From 3-1-20CM-4-69-9 sp963833655 (lineage in GTDB: Bacteria > Actinomycetota > Thermoleophilia > Gaiellales > Gaiellaceae), in assembly GCA_963833655.1 (NCBI GenBank), contig CAWHYL010000004.1, positions 868,001-932,000 of the forward strand: a stretch of 64,000 bases of DNA, given 5' to 3'. The translations under genes were made by a program, and so were the position numbers. This document shows positions 57,237 to 64,000 of the stretch, piece after piece. The notes under the pieces are model-generated. The model was not told where the DNA came from, did not search any database, and was given only the letters and a program-made list of their open reading frames with translations. Each line of letters opens with the position of its first letter. The first letter of the stretch is position 1.

Positions 57237-58658
57237 GTGGTCGCCGCACTCACGGAAAAGCGCCTGCTGATCGGCGGGGAATGGGTCGAGACGGGCGAGT
57301 GGGTCGACGTGCGTTCGCCGTACTCCGGCGACGTCGTCGGGCGCGTCGCAAAGGCCGGCGCACGCGAGACGCGTCAGGCAGTCGACGCTGCCGAAAAGGC
57401 CATGAGTGAGCCGCTGCCAGCGCACAAGCGCGCTGAGATCCTCGTCAAGGTCGCCGGCGCGCTCGGCCGCCGCCACGACGAGGTCGCCCGCCTGATCTCC
57501 GACGAGGCCGGCAAGCCGATGAAGGCCGCGCGCATCGAAGCACAGCGAGCCATGTCGACCTACACGTTCGCCGCCGTCGAGGCGCGGAAGCTCGCCGGCG
57601 AGATGGTGCCGATGGACGCCGCGCAAGCGGGTGCAGGGAAGCTCGCGTTCACCCTCCGCCAGCCGATCGGCATCGTCGGCGCGATCAGCCCGTTCAACTT
57701 CCCGCTCAACCTCGTCGCGCACAAGCTCGCGCCTGCCCTCGCTGCCGGCTGCGCCGTCGTGCTGAAGCCCGCGAGCCAGACACCGCTGTCCGCGCTGCTG
57801 CTCGCGGAACTGGCAGAGGAGGCCGGCCTCCCGGGCGGATGGCTCAACGTCGTCGTCGGCCAGGCATCACAGATCGGGGATGTCCTCGTCGAGGACAAGC
57901 GCGTCAAGCTCATCACCTTCACGGGGTCGAGCAGTATCGGCTGGGGGCTCCGCGAACGCGCGAACAAGAAGCGCGTCAACCTCGAGCTCGGCAACGCAAC
58001 CCCCGTGATCGTCGCGGCCGACGCGGAGGTGTCCCTCGCGGCGGCGAAGGTCGCACAGAACGCATTCTCTTTCGCAGGGCAGAGCTGCATCTCCGTCCAG
58101 CGCGTCTACGTCGAGCGCGACGCGTACGACGAGTTCGTCGAAGCGCTGCTGCCGCTCGTCGAGGCGCTCAAGGTCGGCGACCCGTCCGACGAGCAAACGG
58201 ATGTCGGCCCCGTGATCGACGAGGACGCACGCACGCGCATCTTCGACTGGATCCGCTCGTCGCACGGCCACGTCCTCACGGGCGGCGAGCTGGAGGGCGA
58301 GCTGATCCGTCCGACGGTGATCGCGAACCCGTCACGCGAGGACGAGGTCTCGTGTGAGGAAGTCTTCGGCCCGGTCTGCACCGTGACGGCGGTCGACTCA
58401 CTCGACGAGGCCATCGAGCTCGCAAACGGCACGCGCTACGGCCTGCAGGCCGGGATCTTCACGAACACGCTCGGCAACGCGCTGACAGCCGCGCAGCGGC
58501 TCGAGTTCGGCGGCGTCACGGTCAACGAGGCCCCGACCTTCCGCAGCGACCAGATGCCCTACGGCGGCGTCAAGGACTCCGGAAACACGCGCGAGGGGCC
58601 GCACTACGCGGTGCGCGAGATGACCGAGGAGCGGCTCGTCGTGATCGAGCTGCCGTAG
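57237..58658 (+). CDS. NAD(P)-dependent aldehyde dehydrogenase
   Basis: A 473-residue ALDH. SPFNFPLNLVAHKLAPALAAGCAVVLKPAS is the coenzyme region, TFTGSSSIGWGLR the NAD loop, NLELGNATPVIV the Glu (about 250) and AFSFAGQSCISVQRV the catalytic Cys (about 284). EEVFGPVCTV and PYGGVKDSG complete the pattern. ELGNATP is typical of the glyceraldehyde-3-phosphate/lactaldehyde-like subgroup rather than betaine-aldehyde enzymes. Start is the GTG at 57237; no upstream in-frame start is free of the thiolase gene. Confidence 0.93.
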   Translation: MVAALTEKRLLIGGEWVETGEWVDVRSPYSGDVVGRVAKAGARETRQAVDAAEKAMSEPLPAHKRAEILVKVAGALGRRHDEVARLISDEAGKPMKAARIEAQRAMSTYTFAAVEARKLAGEMVPMDAAQAGAGKLAFTLRQPIGIVGAISPFNFPLNLVAHKLAPALAAGCAVVLKPASQTPLSALLLAELAEEAGLPGGWLNVVVGQASQIGDVLVEDKRVKLITFTGSSSIGWGLRERANKKRVNLELGNATPVIVAADAEVSLAAAKVAQNAFSFAGQSCISVQRVYVERDAYDEFVEALLPLVEALKVGDPSDEQTDVGPVIDEDARTRIFDWIRSSHGHVLTGGELEGELIRPTVIANPSREDEVSCEEVFGPVCTVTAVDSLDEAIELANGTRYGLQAGIFTNTLGNALTAAQRLEFGGVTVNEAPTFRSDQMPYGGVKDSGNTREGPHYAVREMTEERLVVIELP

Positions 58659-58691
58659 TTTGCGCCGGGTCTCCGCGGGAATCGTGAGACC

Positions 58692-58856
58692 GTGATCGGC
58701 CTCGTCCTTGCACTCCTCGTTGTCGCGATCGTCGTGACGCTCTTCGGCGGGTGGATCTTCGCGATCCCGATCGGGATCGTGGCAATCATCCTCTTCGTGC
58801 TCTTCGTCGCCGGCTGGGGCCGGCGCACCGCTCGCAGCCCGGACTCCTCGGCGTAG
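58692..58856 (+). CDS. small hydrophobic membrane protein
   Basis: A 54-residue protein from a GTG at 58692 to a TAG at 58854-58856. It is hydrophobic over about residues 2-42, enough for two short membrane helices with FGGWIFAIP between them, and has a basic tail (WGRRTARSP). Such small two-helix proteins are common in actinobacteria. Weak ribosome binding site. It sits between the aldehyde dehydrogenase gene and the zinc-ribbon gene, 30 bases before the latter. Confidence 0.55.
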   Translation: MIGLVLALLVVAIVVTLFGGWIFAIPIGIVAIILFVLFVAGWGRRTARSPDSSA

Positions 58857-58886
58857 CGCGTCGCAGGCCGCTGTTAGATTGGTCGC

Positions 58887-59417
58887 GTGGCGCGGCCCTC
58901 GCTGCTTGGACGTTTTCGCCGCAAAGAGCCCGCAACGACGGCGCCGCGTCCAGCAGGTCCGCCGCGCCGCCCGCTGCCGCACCCGGGCCAGCTCCGCCGC
59001 GAGCGTCGCGCACTGATCCGGGCGCGCGAAGAGCGCCTTCGCGACCTCGGCGGGTTGATGCTGGAGATGTTCCGCCGCGACCAGTTCCGCCAGGATCTCC
59101 TCGTCGAGCGCTGCGACGAGCTCATGGCACTCGACGAGCGGCTGCACGAGCTGGACACGCTGCTCGCGGCTTCGGTCTCGGCGCGACGGCCGGCGCCCGC
59201 AGCACGCTGCGCCTGCGGCGCGCCGATCGTCTGGGGCTCCCACTTCTGCGCGAACTGCGGCCGGCCCGTCGGCGCGACGCCGCCGGTCGTCTCCTGCGAG
59301 AAGTGCAGCGCTCCGCTCGCGGCCGACGCGAAGTTCTGCGCCGTCTGCGGGCACGCGGTCTCGGACGAGCTCGTGGAGGCGTTGCCGGCGGCTGCGCAGG
59401 ATCGCTGGGAGCGGTGA
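58887..59417 (+). CDS. double zinc-ribbon protein
   Basis: A 176-residue protein. An Arg/Pro-rich N-terminus (about 1-35) is followed by a helical coiled-coil-like part (LRRERRALIRAREERLRDLGGLMLEMFRR) and two zinc ribbons in the C-terminal third: CACG...CANCG and CEKC...CAVCG, each with four cysteines. It is probably a cytosolic scaffold or binding protein. GTG start. Its stop overlaps the next gene (GTGA), which also begins with a zinc ribbon, so the two proteins probably work together. Confidence 0.78.
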   Translation: MARPSLLGRFRRKEPATTAPRPAGPPRRPLPHPGQLRRERRALIRAREERLRDLGGLMLEMFRRDQFRQDLLVERCDELMALDERLHELDTLLAASVSARRPAPAARCACGAPIVWGSHFCANCGRPVGATPPVVSCEKCSAPLAADAKFCAVCGHAVSDELVEALPAAAQDRWER

Positions 59418-60112
59418 GCGGCCCGTCGCCGCCACCCGGGGACGTTTGCCCTCGCTGCGGCGCCCCCCACGAGCCCGGACAGGAGTACTGCCTCGAATGC
59501 GGCTACCGGCTGCAGCCGGCCTCCGGCGCCCTCGGGCGACTGTCGTCCGCGTGGCAACGCCGGTTCGGCTGGTATCCCAGCGACTGGTTCTGGCCTGTCG
59601 CACTGGCGCTGCTGATCGCCGTCGCGGGCGCCGCGGCGGCCATCGTGCTGAGCGATGCCGGCGCACAGAACAAGCCGCTCGTCGCGACGCAGGGCGGCCC
59701 GCTCCACGCGCCGACGACTGCGCCCGAGACCACGACCGTGACGCTGCCGTCGGTATCGACCGCAGCAGGGCCTCCCCCGACGCCCTCCACGCCGCCGCCG
59801 TCCACGACCACCGCCGCGGCGCCGGGGGCGCTCACTGCGTGGCCGACGGGCCGGAGCGGGTTCACGGTGGTCCTCGAGTCCATTCCCACCAGCTCCGGGC
59901 GCGCCCTCGCCGTCGCCCGCGCCCGCGCGGCGTCGCGCGCCGGGCTCCCTCAGGTGGGCGTCCTCGATTCGGGCCGCTACTCGAGCCTCCATCCCGGCTA
60001 CTTCGTCGTCTTCAGCGGGATCTACGGCTCGCAGGCGCAGGCCGACTCGGCGCAAGCGACCGCCGCCGCAAAAGGTTTCCGACTGGCCTATTCGAGGCAA
60101 ATCACCCGGTAG
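59414..60112 (+). CDS. zinc-ribbon membrane protein with C-terminal SPOR-like domain
   Basis: A 232-residue bitopic protein. N-terminal zinc ribbon (CPRCGAPHEPGQEYCLECG, residues about 12-30), one membrane helix (about 62-80), a Thr/Pro-rich extracytoplasmic linker (TTAPETTTVTLPSVST...PPPSTTTAAA) and a terminal domain with a SPOR-like pattern (GFTVVLESIPTSSGRALAVARARAA...VGVLDSGRYSSLHPGYFVVFSGIY). SPOR domains bind denuded septal peptidoglycan, so a link from cytosolic ribbon to the division site is suggested. GTG start at 59414 coupled to the previous gene. Confidence 0.8.
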   Translation: MSGPSPPPGDVCPRCGAPHEPGQEYCLECGYRLQPASGALGRLSSAWQRRFGWYPSDWFWPVALALLIAVAGAAAAIVLSDAGAQNKPLVATQGGPLHAPTTAPETTTVTLPSVSTAAGPPPTPSTPPPSTTTAAAPGALTAWPTGRSGFTVVLESIPTSSGRALAVARARAASRAGLPQVGVLDSGRYSSLHPGYFVVFSGIYGSQAQADSAQATAAAKGFRLAYSRQITR

Positions 60113-60251
60113 GAGAGCCCCCACCCGTTCTCCGAGGAGGCAACGGAAGGGCCGACTTTGTAACAGGGCTGAGGGTCTTATAGACTCCGTCTTCGACGGA
60201 CCCGGCCGACGGACGGTTTACCGCGACTTAACAAAGCTTTGCGGGGGATTA

Positions 60252-60722
60252 ATGGGAGCCAGAGATACTGTGATTGAGGAGTACGCCGCCCAGCTTCAGG
60301 CCTGCATGTATCAATACTCGAGAGCCATATACAGGTCGATTAAGGACCTGATCGACCCGTATGTGGCCCCGGAGCTCCACCTGGAGTACCGGCGGGCGGT
60401 GCTCGAGCAGTGCGAGCAGACGATGGAACGGCTTGCCCGCGACCCCCTCTACTTCGCAAAGCCGGATCGCGCACTCTTCCAGGACATTCGGCGGTACTTC
60501 CCGATCACGGCACAGGCGGAGGTCGCGTGGGCCGTTCAGGAGGGTGTCGCCGCCGCGGTCGCGTTCATCGAGGAGCAGATCGAGGCGGGCGCGCTCGACG
60601 GCGGCGTGGCGCGGTGCCGGGCGACGACGCGCAAGGGAAAGCCGTGCCAGCGTACGCCGCTCCCCGAGCGCGACTACTGCCCGTCGCACCAGCACCTCGA
60701 GCGCTCCAAAGTCGCGGCTTAG
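60252..60722 (+). CDS. hypothetical protein with C-terminal Cys/His motif
   Basis: A 156-residue protein. The N-terminal 115 residues are helical and charged (EEYAAQLQACMYQYSRAIYRSIKDL; a middle segment with RRYFPITAQAEVAWAVQEGV). The C-terminus carries CRATTRKGKPCQRTPLPERDYCPSH, a C-x9-C-x10-C-x2-H pattern seen in short zinc-binding modules of many actinobacterial proteins. The ATG at 60252 has a GGGGGAT ribosome binding site. Upstream bases 60158-60184 hold a weak promoter-like pair (TTGTAA and TATAGA, 15 bases apart). Function unknown. Confidence 0.72.
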   Translation: MGARDTVIEEYAAQLQACMYQYSRAIYRSIKDLIDPYVAPELHLEYRRAVLEQCEQTMERLARDPLYFAKPDRALFQDIRRYFPITAQAEVAWAVQEGVAAAVAFIEEQIEAGALDGGVARCRATTRKGKPCQRTPLPERDYCPSHQHLERSKVAA

Positions 60723-60785
60723 TCCGCCTCCCGTTTCGCCGTTTCGCCGTGTCGGCGCGCGCGGTGGCTCCCGCGGACATGTCAC

Positions 60786-60796
60786 GTGCCTGGCAC
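60786..60796 (+). repeat. REP-like palindrome upstream of the RAYT gene
   Basis: GTGCCTGGCAC preceded by TGTCAC (YGTCWC flank) and here extended to a 17-base palindrome, CACGTGCC-T-GGCACGTG. It lies 79 bases upstream of the transposase ATG, the position expected for a REP next to its cognate RAYT. Confidence 0.75.
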
Positions 60797-60874
60797 GTGT
60801 CGTGTGCGTAACGGAGGTGTGTCGAAAGATGCACGCAAGCCTTCGCGCTCGCCGGCCACGGCTACGGTCGCGGC

Positions 60875-61325
60875 ATGGGACGACCCCTTCGACATGCCGA
60901 TGCCGGCGCGTACTACCACGTCGGCGCGAAGGGGAACAACGGCGCGCCGATCTTCCTCGACGATGCTGACCGCGCCCTCTTCGTCGGGATCCTGAAGCGC
61001 GTCCGTCGGCGTTACCGCTGGCGCTTGCACGCGCGCTGTCTCCTCGGCAACCACTACCACTTGCTCGTCGAGACACCGCTTGCGAATCTGTCGGAGGGGA
61101 TGCGTGACCTCAACGGCCAGTACGCCCGCGCCTTCAACGAGCGCCACCGCCGAGAAGACCACGTCTTCGGCCGCCGATTCTGGTCGCGCCTGATCGAGTC
61201 CGAGGAGCAGTACGGCTCGACCCTCGACTACATCCTCTACAACCCGGTCCACCACGGCTTCGCCCGTCGACTCGGGACATGGCGCTGGACGTCGGTGCTG
61301 GTCGCTGGTCGGATAGATTCGCCTC
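60875..61325 (+). CDS. REP-associated tyrosine transposase (RAYT, Y1_Tnp), 3' end undefined
   Basis: A Y1/IS200-like transposase of the RAYT group. ADAGAYYHVGAKGNNGAPIF at the N-terminus, the HUH metal motif in LLGNHYHLLVET (His 60, His 62), GMRDLNGQYARAFNERH, HVFGRRFWSRLIE and YILYNPVHHGFA (Tyr 119/122) match the family. Similarity ends near GTWRWTS at residue 140, where family members normally continue only briefly. No stop follows: the frame runs on to 62482 through the PafBC gene in another phase. The end given is where PafBC begins. The gene may be truncated, or translation may end at an unusual place. It probably acts on the GTGCCTGGCAC repeats. Confidence 0.75.
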
Positions 61326-63344
61326 GTGTCGCACGACACGGACAAGCTGATCCGGCAGCTCTCGCTCGTCGCCTACCTGATGGCAGAGCGGCGGCCGCTG
61401 ACGGCCCGGGACGTCAAGTCGAACGTCGAGGGCTACTCGGAGATGTCCGACGAAGCGTTCGCGCGGCGCTTCTACTCCGATCGGGCGGAGCTCCTGGCAC
61501 TCGGCGTCCCGCTCCAGTCCCAGCGCGACGAGTTCACGGGCGAGGAGCTCTACACCCTGCGGTCGGAGAACTACTTCCTCGACAAGCTCGAGCTCGACGA
61601 CGACGAGCTCGCAGCCCTCCAGACGGCGCTCTACCTCCTCGAGGGCAAGTTCGCGTACGCGGAACCGCTGCGTCTGGCGCTGCAGAACCTCGCGCTGGGC
61701 CGGCCGGGCTTCGAGGAGCCCGCAAGCGACACGGCCGTTCGCGTCGAGGTGCTGGACCCCGACTACTCCCCGGAGATGCCGGGAAGGCTCGGGAAGCTCG
61801 AAGGCGCCATCTCGAAGCAGCGCACGATCAAGTTCCCGTACTACTCGATCTCGCGCAACCGACAAAGCGAGCGCACCCTGAACCCGTATGGGCTGCTGTC
61901 AGACAACGGCAGCTGGTACGTGATCGGTCAGGACCTCGACCGCAAGGACATCCGTACGTTCCGGGTGTCGCGCATTCGCGGCGACATTCGTTTCGCGACG
62001 CGACGCGAACGCGACTTCCGCATCCCTTCCGACTTCGACATCGACGTGTACCGCGGTCGCCCGCCGTGGCAGATCGGCGACCTCGTCGGCGAGGCGCGGA
62101 TCGAGCTGGCCGGGGACACGGCCTGGTGGGTCGAGCGCGCCTTCGGCGGCGCCGGCGTGCTCGAGGACGGCGTCTTCGTCACGGATTACTCGTCGCTCCC
62201 CCAGCTCGCATCGTGGATCCTGCGCCAGGACGGTCGCGCGATCCCGCTCGAGCCCGACGAGCTGCGGCGCGAGGTCGCCCAGGCGCTGCGCGACGTGCGT
62301 GCCAGGCACGAGACAGGTCCGCCGGAGCTGGCAGCGCCGGCGCCGCCGCCACGGGAGGACGCTGTGGGCGAACGGCCCGCCGGCCCGGTGGTGCCCGAGC
62401 GCTTCGCAGTGCTGCAGGCGTTGCTCGCGTACCTGCTCGCAGCCTGCGGCGAGGGACACGACGCCGTCATTCCGGCGCATGAGATCGTTGAGCGCTTCCA
62501 CATCCCGGAGGATGAGCTCGAGGATCACCTCCAGCTCCTGAACCTCGTCAACTTCGGCGGGGGCTGCTACACGATCTACGCCGCGCTGGAGGGCGACAGC
62601 GTCCACGTCGACAAGGAGCTTTACGGCGACACGTTCAGGCTCGCGCCGCGCCTGACACCGCTCGAAGCGCGAGCGATCCGCCTCGCGCTCGAGTTCGTCG
62701 GCCCGATGATCGCCGCCGACGCGCACACACCGCTCGACCGCGTCCGCAAGAAGCTCGAGGAGACGTTCGGCCAGTTCGAGCTCACGCAGACCCCGCAGCC
62801 GCGCACAGGGGACGCCGAAGCGGACCTCGTCGCAACGTTGACGGAAGGGATTCGCGAGCGCCGGCTCGTCGCAATCGAGTACCAGAAGGAAGGCGAGCAG
62901 ACGTGGTCACAGCGGCTGGTCGAGCCGTACTCGCTCGAGCGCGAGCTGCCGAACTGGCGCGTGCACACCTGGGACCGCACTCGCGACGCGGAGCGCAGCT
63001 TCCGGCTCGATCGGATGCGCAGCGCGAAGGTCACGGACGAGGGGTTCGACCCGCGGCCGGCCTTCGAGCCCCGTGGGCTCCGCGACGCGCGCACCGCCAA
63101 AGTGCTGTACGCGAAGGGCGTCGCCGCGCGCTGGGCGGCCGAGCGCGGCGCCACGCTGCTGAAAGACGGAACGGCGCTCGCGGAGATGCCCGTCGGGAGC
63201 CAGGAATGGCTGATCGGCGAGGTCCTCTCGCACCGCGGCGAAGCGATTCTGCTGGAGCCCGAGGAGATGCGCGAGGCACTCGCTGCGCGCGCGCGCGAGC
63301 TCGCGAACGAGCTCGGCGTCGCCCGGCTTCGCGCGCGCGCCTAG
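61326..63344 (+). CDS. pafBC: fused PafB-PafC WYL-domain transcriptional regulator
   Basis: A 672-residue protein made of two tandem helix-turn-helix plus WYL units. Unit 1: wHTH near residues 5-60 (KLIRQLSLVAYLMAERRPLTARDV), WYL-like domain about 140-240 (YSISRNRQSERTLNPYGLLSDNGSWYVIG) and C-extension. A Pro/Ala linker (about 325-350) follows. Unit 2: about 355-672, with RRLVAIEYQKEGEQTWSQRLVEPY and WRVHTWDRTRD. In mycobacteria PafB and PafC form a heterodimer that drives the LexA/RecA-independent DNA damage response; natural fusions are known in some actinobacteria. GTG start. No proteasome or pafA gene is visible nearby. Confidence 0.88.
   Translation: MSHDTDKLIRQLSLVAYLMAERRPLTARDVKSNVEGYSEMSDEAFARRFYSDRAELLALGVPLQSQRDEFTGEELYTLRSENYFLDKLELDDDELAALQTALYLLEGKFAYAEPLRLALQNLALGRPGFEEPASDTAVRVEVLDPDYSPEMPGRLGKLEGAISKQRTIKFPYYSISRNRQSERTLNPYGLLSDNGSWYVIGQDLDRKDIRTFRVSRIRGDIRFATRRERDFRIPSDFDIDVYRGRPPWQIGDLVGEARIELAGDTAWWVERAFGGAGVLEDGVFVTDYSSLPQLASWILRQDGRAIPLEPDELRREVAQALRDVRARHETGPPELAAPAPPPREDAVGERPAGPVVPERFAVLQALLAYLLAACGEGHDAVIPAHEIVERFHIPEDELEDHLQLLNLVNFGGGCYTIYAALEGDSVHVDKELYGDTFRLAPRLTPLEARAIRLALEFVGPMIAADAHTPLDRVRKKLEETFGQFELTQTPQPRTGDAEADLVATLTEGIRERRLVAIEYQKEGEQTWSQRLVEPYSLERELPNWRVHTWDRTRDAERSFRLDRMRSAKVTDEGFDPRPAFEPRGLRDARTAKVLYAKGVAARWAAERGATLLKDGTALAEMPVGSQEWLIGEVLSHRGEAILLEPEEMREALAARARELANELGVARLRARA
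62299..62309 (-). repeat. REP-like palindrome, in PafBC linker
   Basis: GTGCCAGGCAC on the plus strand; on the motif strand it is preceded by TGTCTC (YGTCWC flank). It lies in the linker between the two PafBC units and is read in codon phase 2 as Ala-Arg-His. Confidence 0.65.
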
Positions 63345-64000
63345 TCGACCGGCAGCTCGAGGCGGAAGACGGAGCCGCGCTGCGGCACCGATTGCACCGC
63401 GAGCGAGCCGCCGTGCGCCTCGGCGATCGACCTTGCGATGAACAGCCCGAGACCCGTCCCGGGCTTCGCGCTTCCGCCGCTCGACCGGCCGAACTTCTGA
63501 AAGATCAGGTCGTGGTCCTCCGGCGCGATCCCCGGCCCCTCGTCGACGAAGTCGATGAGAACGTGCCCGTCATCTGCTGACGCACGTACCCGGACCCGAT
63601 CCCCCGCCGACGAGTACTTGACCGCGTTGTCGACAAGGTTCTGGATCACCTGGCGTAACCGCTCGCGGTCGCCGCGGATGCTCGGCAGCGCCGCGACCTC
63701 CGTCGTCAGCGCGACCTCGTCCTGCGCAAGCTCGGCCGCCGCGACGACGTCCCGCAGGAGCTCGGCGAGGTCGACGTCGCTGAATGTGAAGCTGAACATC
63801 CCGGCTTCAATGCGCGACGTGTCGAGGACATCATCGATCAGCGTCGCGAGGCGGGAGGTCTCGTCGCCGATGAGGCCGAGGAACGACTCGCGCTGCTCCG
63901 GTATCAGCTCGCGCCAGCGGCCCTGCAAGGTCCGCGCGGCACCGATGACGGCGGCCATCGGGCTCCGCAGCTCATGCGAGACCAGTGAGACGAAGTCCGC
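63341..64000 (-). CDS. sensor histidine kinase, 5' part outside window
   Basis: The C-terminal 219 residues of a histidine kinase; the frame remains open to the window edge. The phospho-His is in SLVSHELRSPM right at the edge, followed by HisKA helices, N-box IQNLVDNAVKYSSAG, G1 VDEGPGI, F-box FQKFGR and G2 GTGLGLFIARSIAEAHGG. All catalytic motifs are intact. Its sensor part cannot be seen. Convergent with pafBC with a four-base overlap. Confidence 0.92.
   Translation of the reverse strand, partial: ADFVSLVSHELRSPMAAVIGAARTLQGRWRELIPEQRESFLGLIGDETSRLATLIDDVLDTSRIEAGMFSFTFSDVDLAELLRDVVAAAELAQDEVALTTEVAALPSIRGDRERLRQVIQNLVDNAVKYSSAGDRVRVRASADDGHVLIDFVDEGPGIAPEDHDLIFQKFGRSSGGSAKPGTGLGLFIARSIAEAHGGSLAVQSVPQRGSVFRLELPVD

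Noticed and set aside
58887..60722. Toxin-antitoxin or defence island
   Set aside because: The genes are small and unusual, but no nuclease, toxin or restriction motif is present.
1..64000. CRISPR array, prophage or integrative element
   Set aside because: No regularly spaced repeats, integrase, phage structural genes or tRNA-linked attachment sites were seen.

Overview
The window is gene-dense, high-GC, single-copy chromosomal DNA. GTG and TTG starts are common and ATGA/GTGA stop-start overlaps are pervasive. The gene set points to a deep-branching actinobacterium, most plausibly class Thermoleophilia (Gaiellales/Solirubrobacterales-like). The supporting features are a fused PafB-PafC WYL regulator, a fused SecDF, split glycine dehydrogenase (gcvPA/gcvPB), a meso-DAP-type MurE, a decaprenyl-phosphate phosphoribosyltransferase-like UbiA protein and a dcw cluster without ftsA or ddl next to ftsZ. 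The class assignment is inference; no rRNA or marker alignment was possible.

Layout. 1-16.5 kb is housekeeping and transport: a truncated M3-like metallopeptidase, a receiver protein, gltX, endonuclease IV, an MFS carrier, a Ca2+/H+ antiporter, a MacB/FtsX-type ABC exporter, threonine aldolase, a stand-alone MshEN (c-di-GMP-type) domain, a GH13 glucosidase, rlmN, msrA/msrB, an LspA-like protein and an HELGH protein. 16.5-20.8 kb is the glycine cleavage operon gcvT-gcvH-gcvPA-gcvPB (minus strand). 20.9-36.3 kb is a complete division and cell-wall cluster read on the minus strand: mraZ, rsmH, ftsL, ftsI, murE, murF, mraY, an inserted methyltransferase, murD, ftsW, murG, murC, murB, ftsQ, then a hairpin and a consensus promoter, then ftsZ. 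A run of GTGG boxes at 10-bp spacing in front of mraZ looks like the MraZ operator. 36.4-43 kb holds a PfkB kinase, a small sigma factor overlapping an O6-alkylguanine-DNA alkyltransferase, a cupin, a pseudo-receiver regulator, a UbiB kinase and an MprF-like DUF2156 protein. 43-48.6 kb is the secDF-yajC-tgt-GNAT-queA block. 49-52 kb carries the UbiA-type prenyltransferase and a two-component system. 52-60 kb contains a secreted DMFase-beta-like protein, a beta-oxidation/aldehyde cluster (3-hydroxyacyl-CoA dehydrogenase, methyltransferase, thiolase, divergent aldehyde dehydrogenase) and a zinc-ribbon/SPOR gene group. 60-64 kb has a zinc-knuckle-like protein, a REP-associated tyrosine transposase (RAYT), the PafBC fusion and a truncated histidine kinase.

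The most unusual signal is a dispersed 11-bp palindrome (GTGCCTGGCAC or its complement). It occurs 13 times exactly between 27.7 and 62.3 kb and not at all before that. One extended copy sits directly upstream of the RAYT gene; six copies share a 5' YGTCWC flank; most lie inside unrelated coding genes in all three codon phases. This looks like a REP/RAYT system that tolerates or uses coding positions. A second, unrelated two-copy element of about 92 nt with a hairpin-forming sequence fills the rlmN-msrA and ftsI-murE intergenic gaps. No stretch above 300 bases lacks a gene. I saw no rRNA, tRNA, CRISPR array or prophage.
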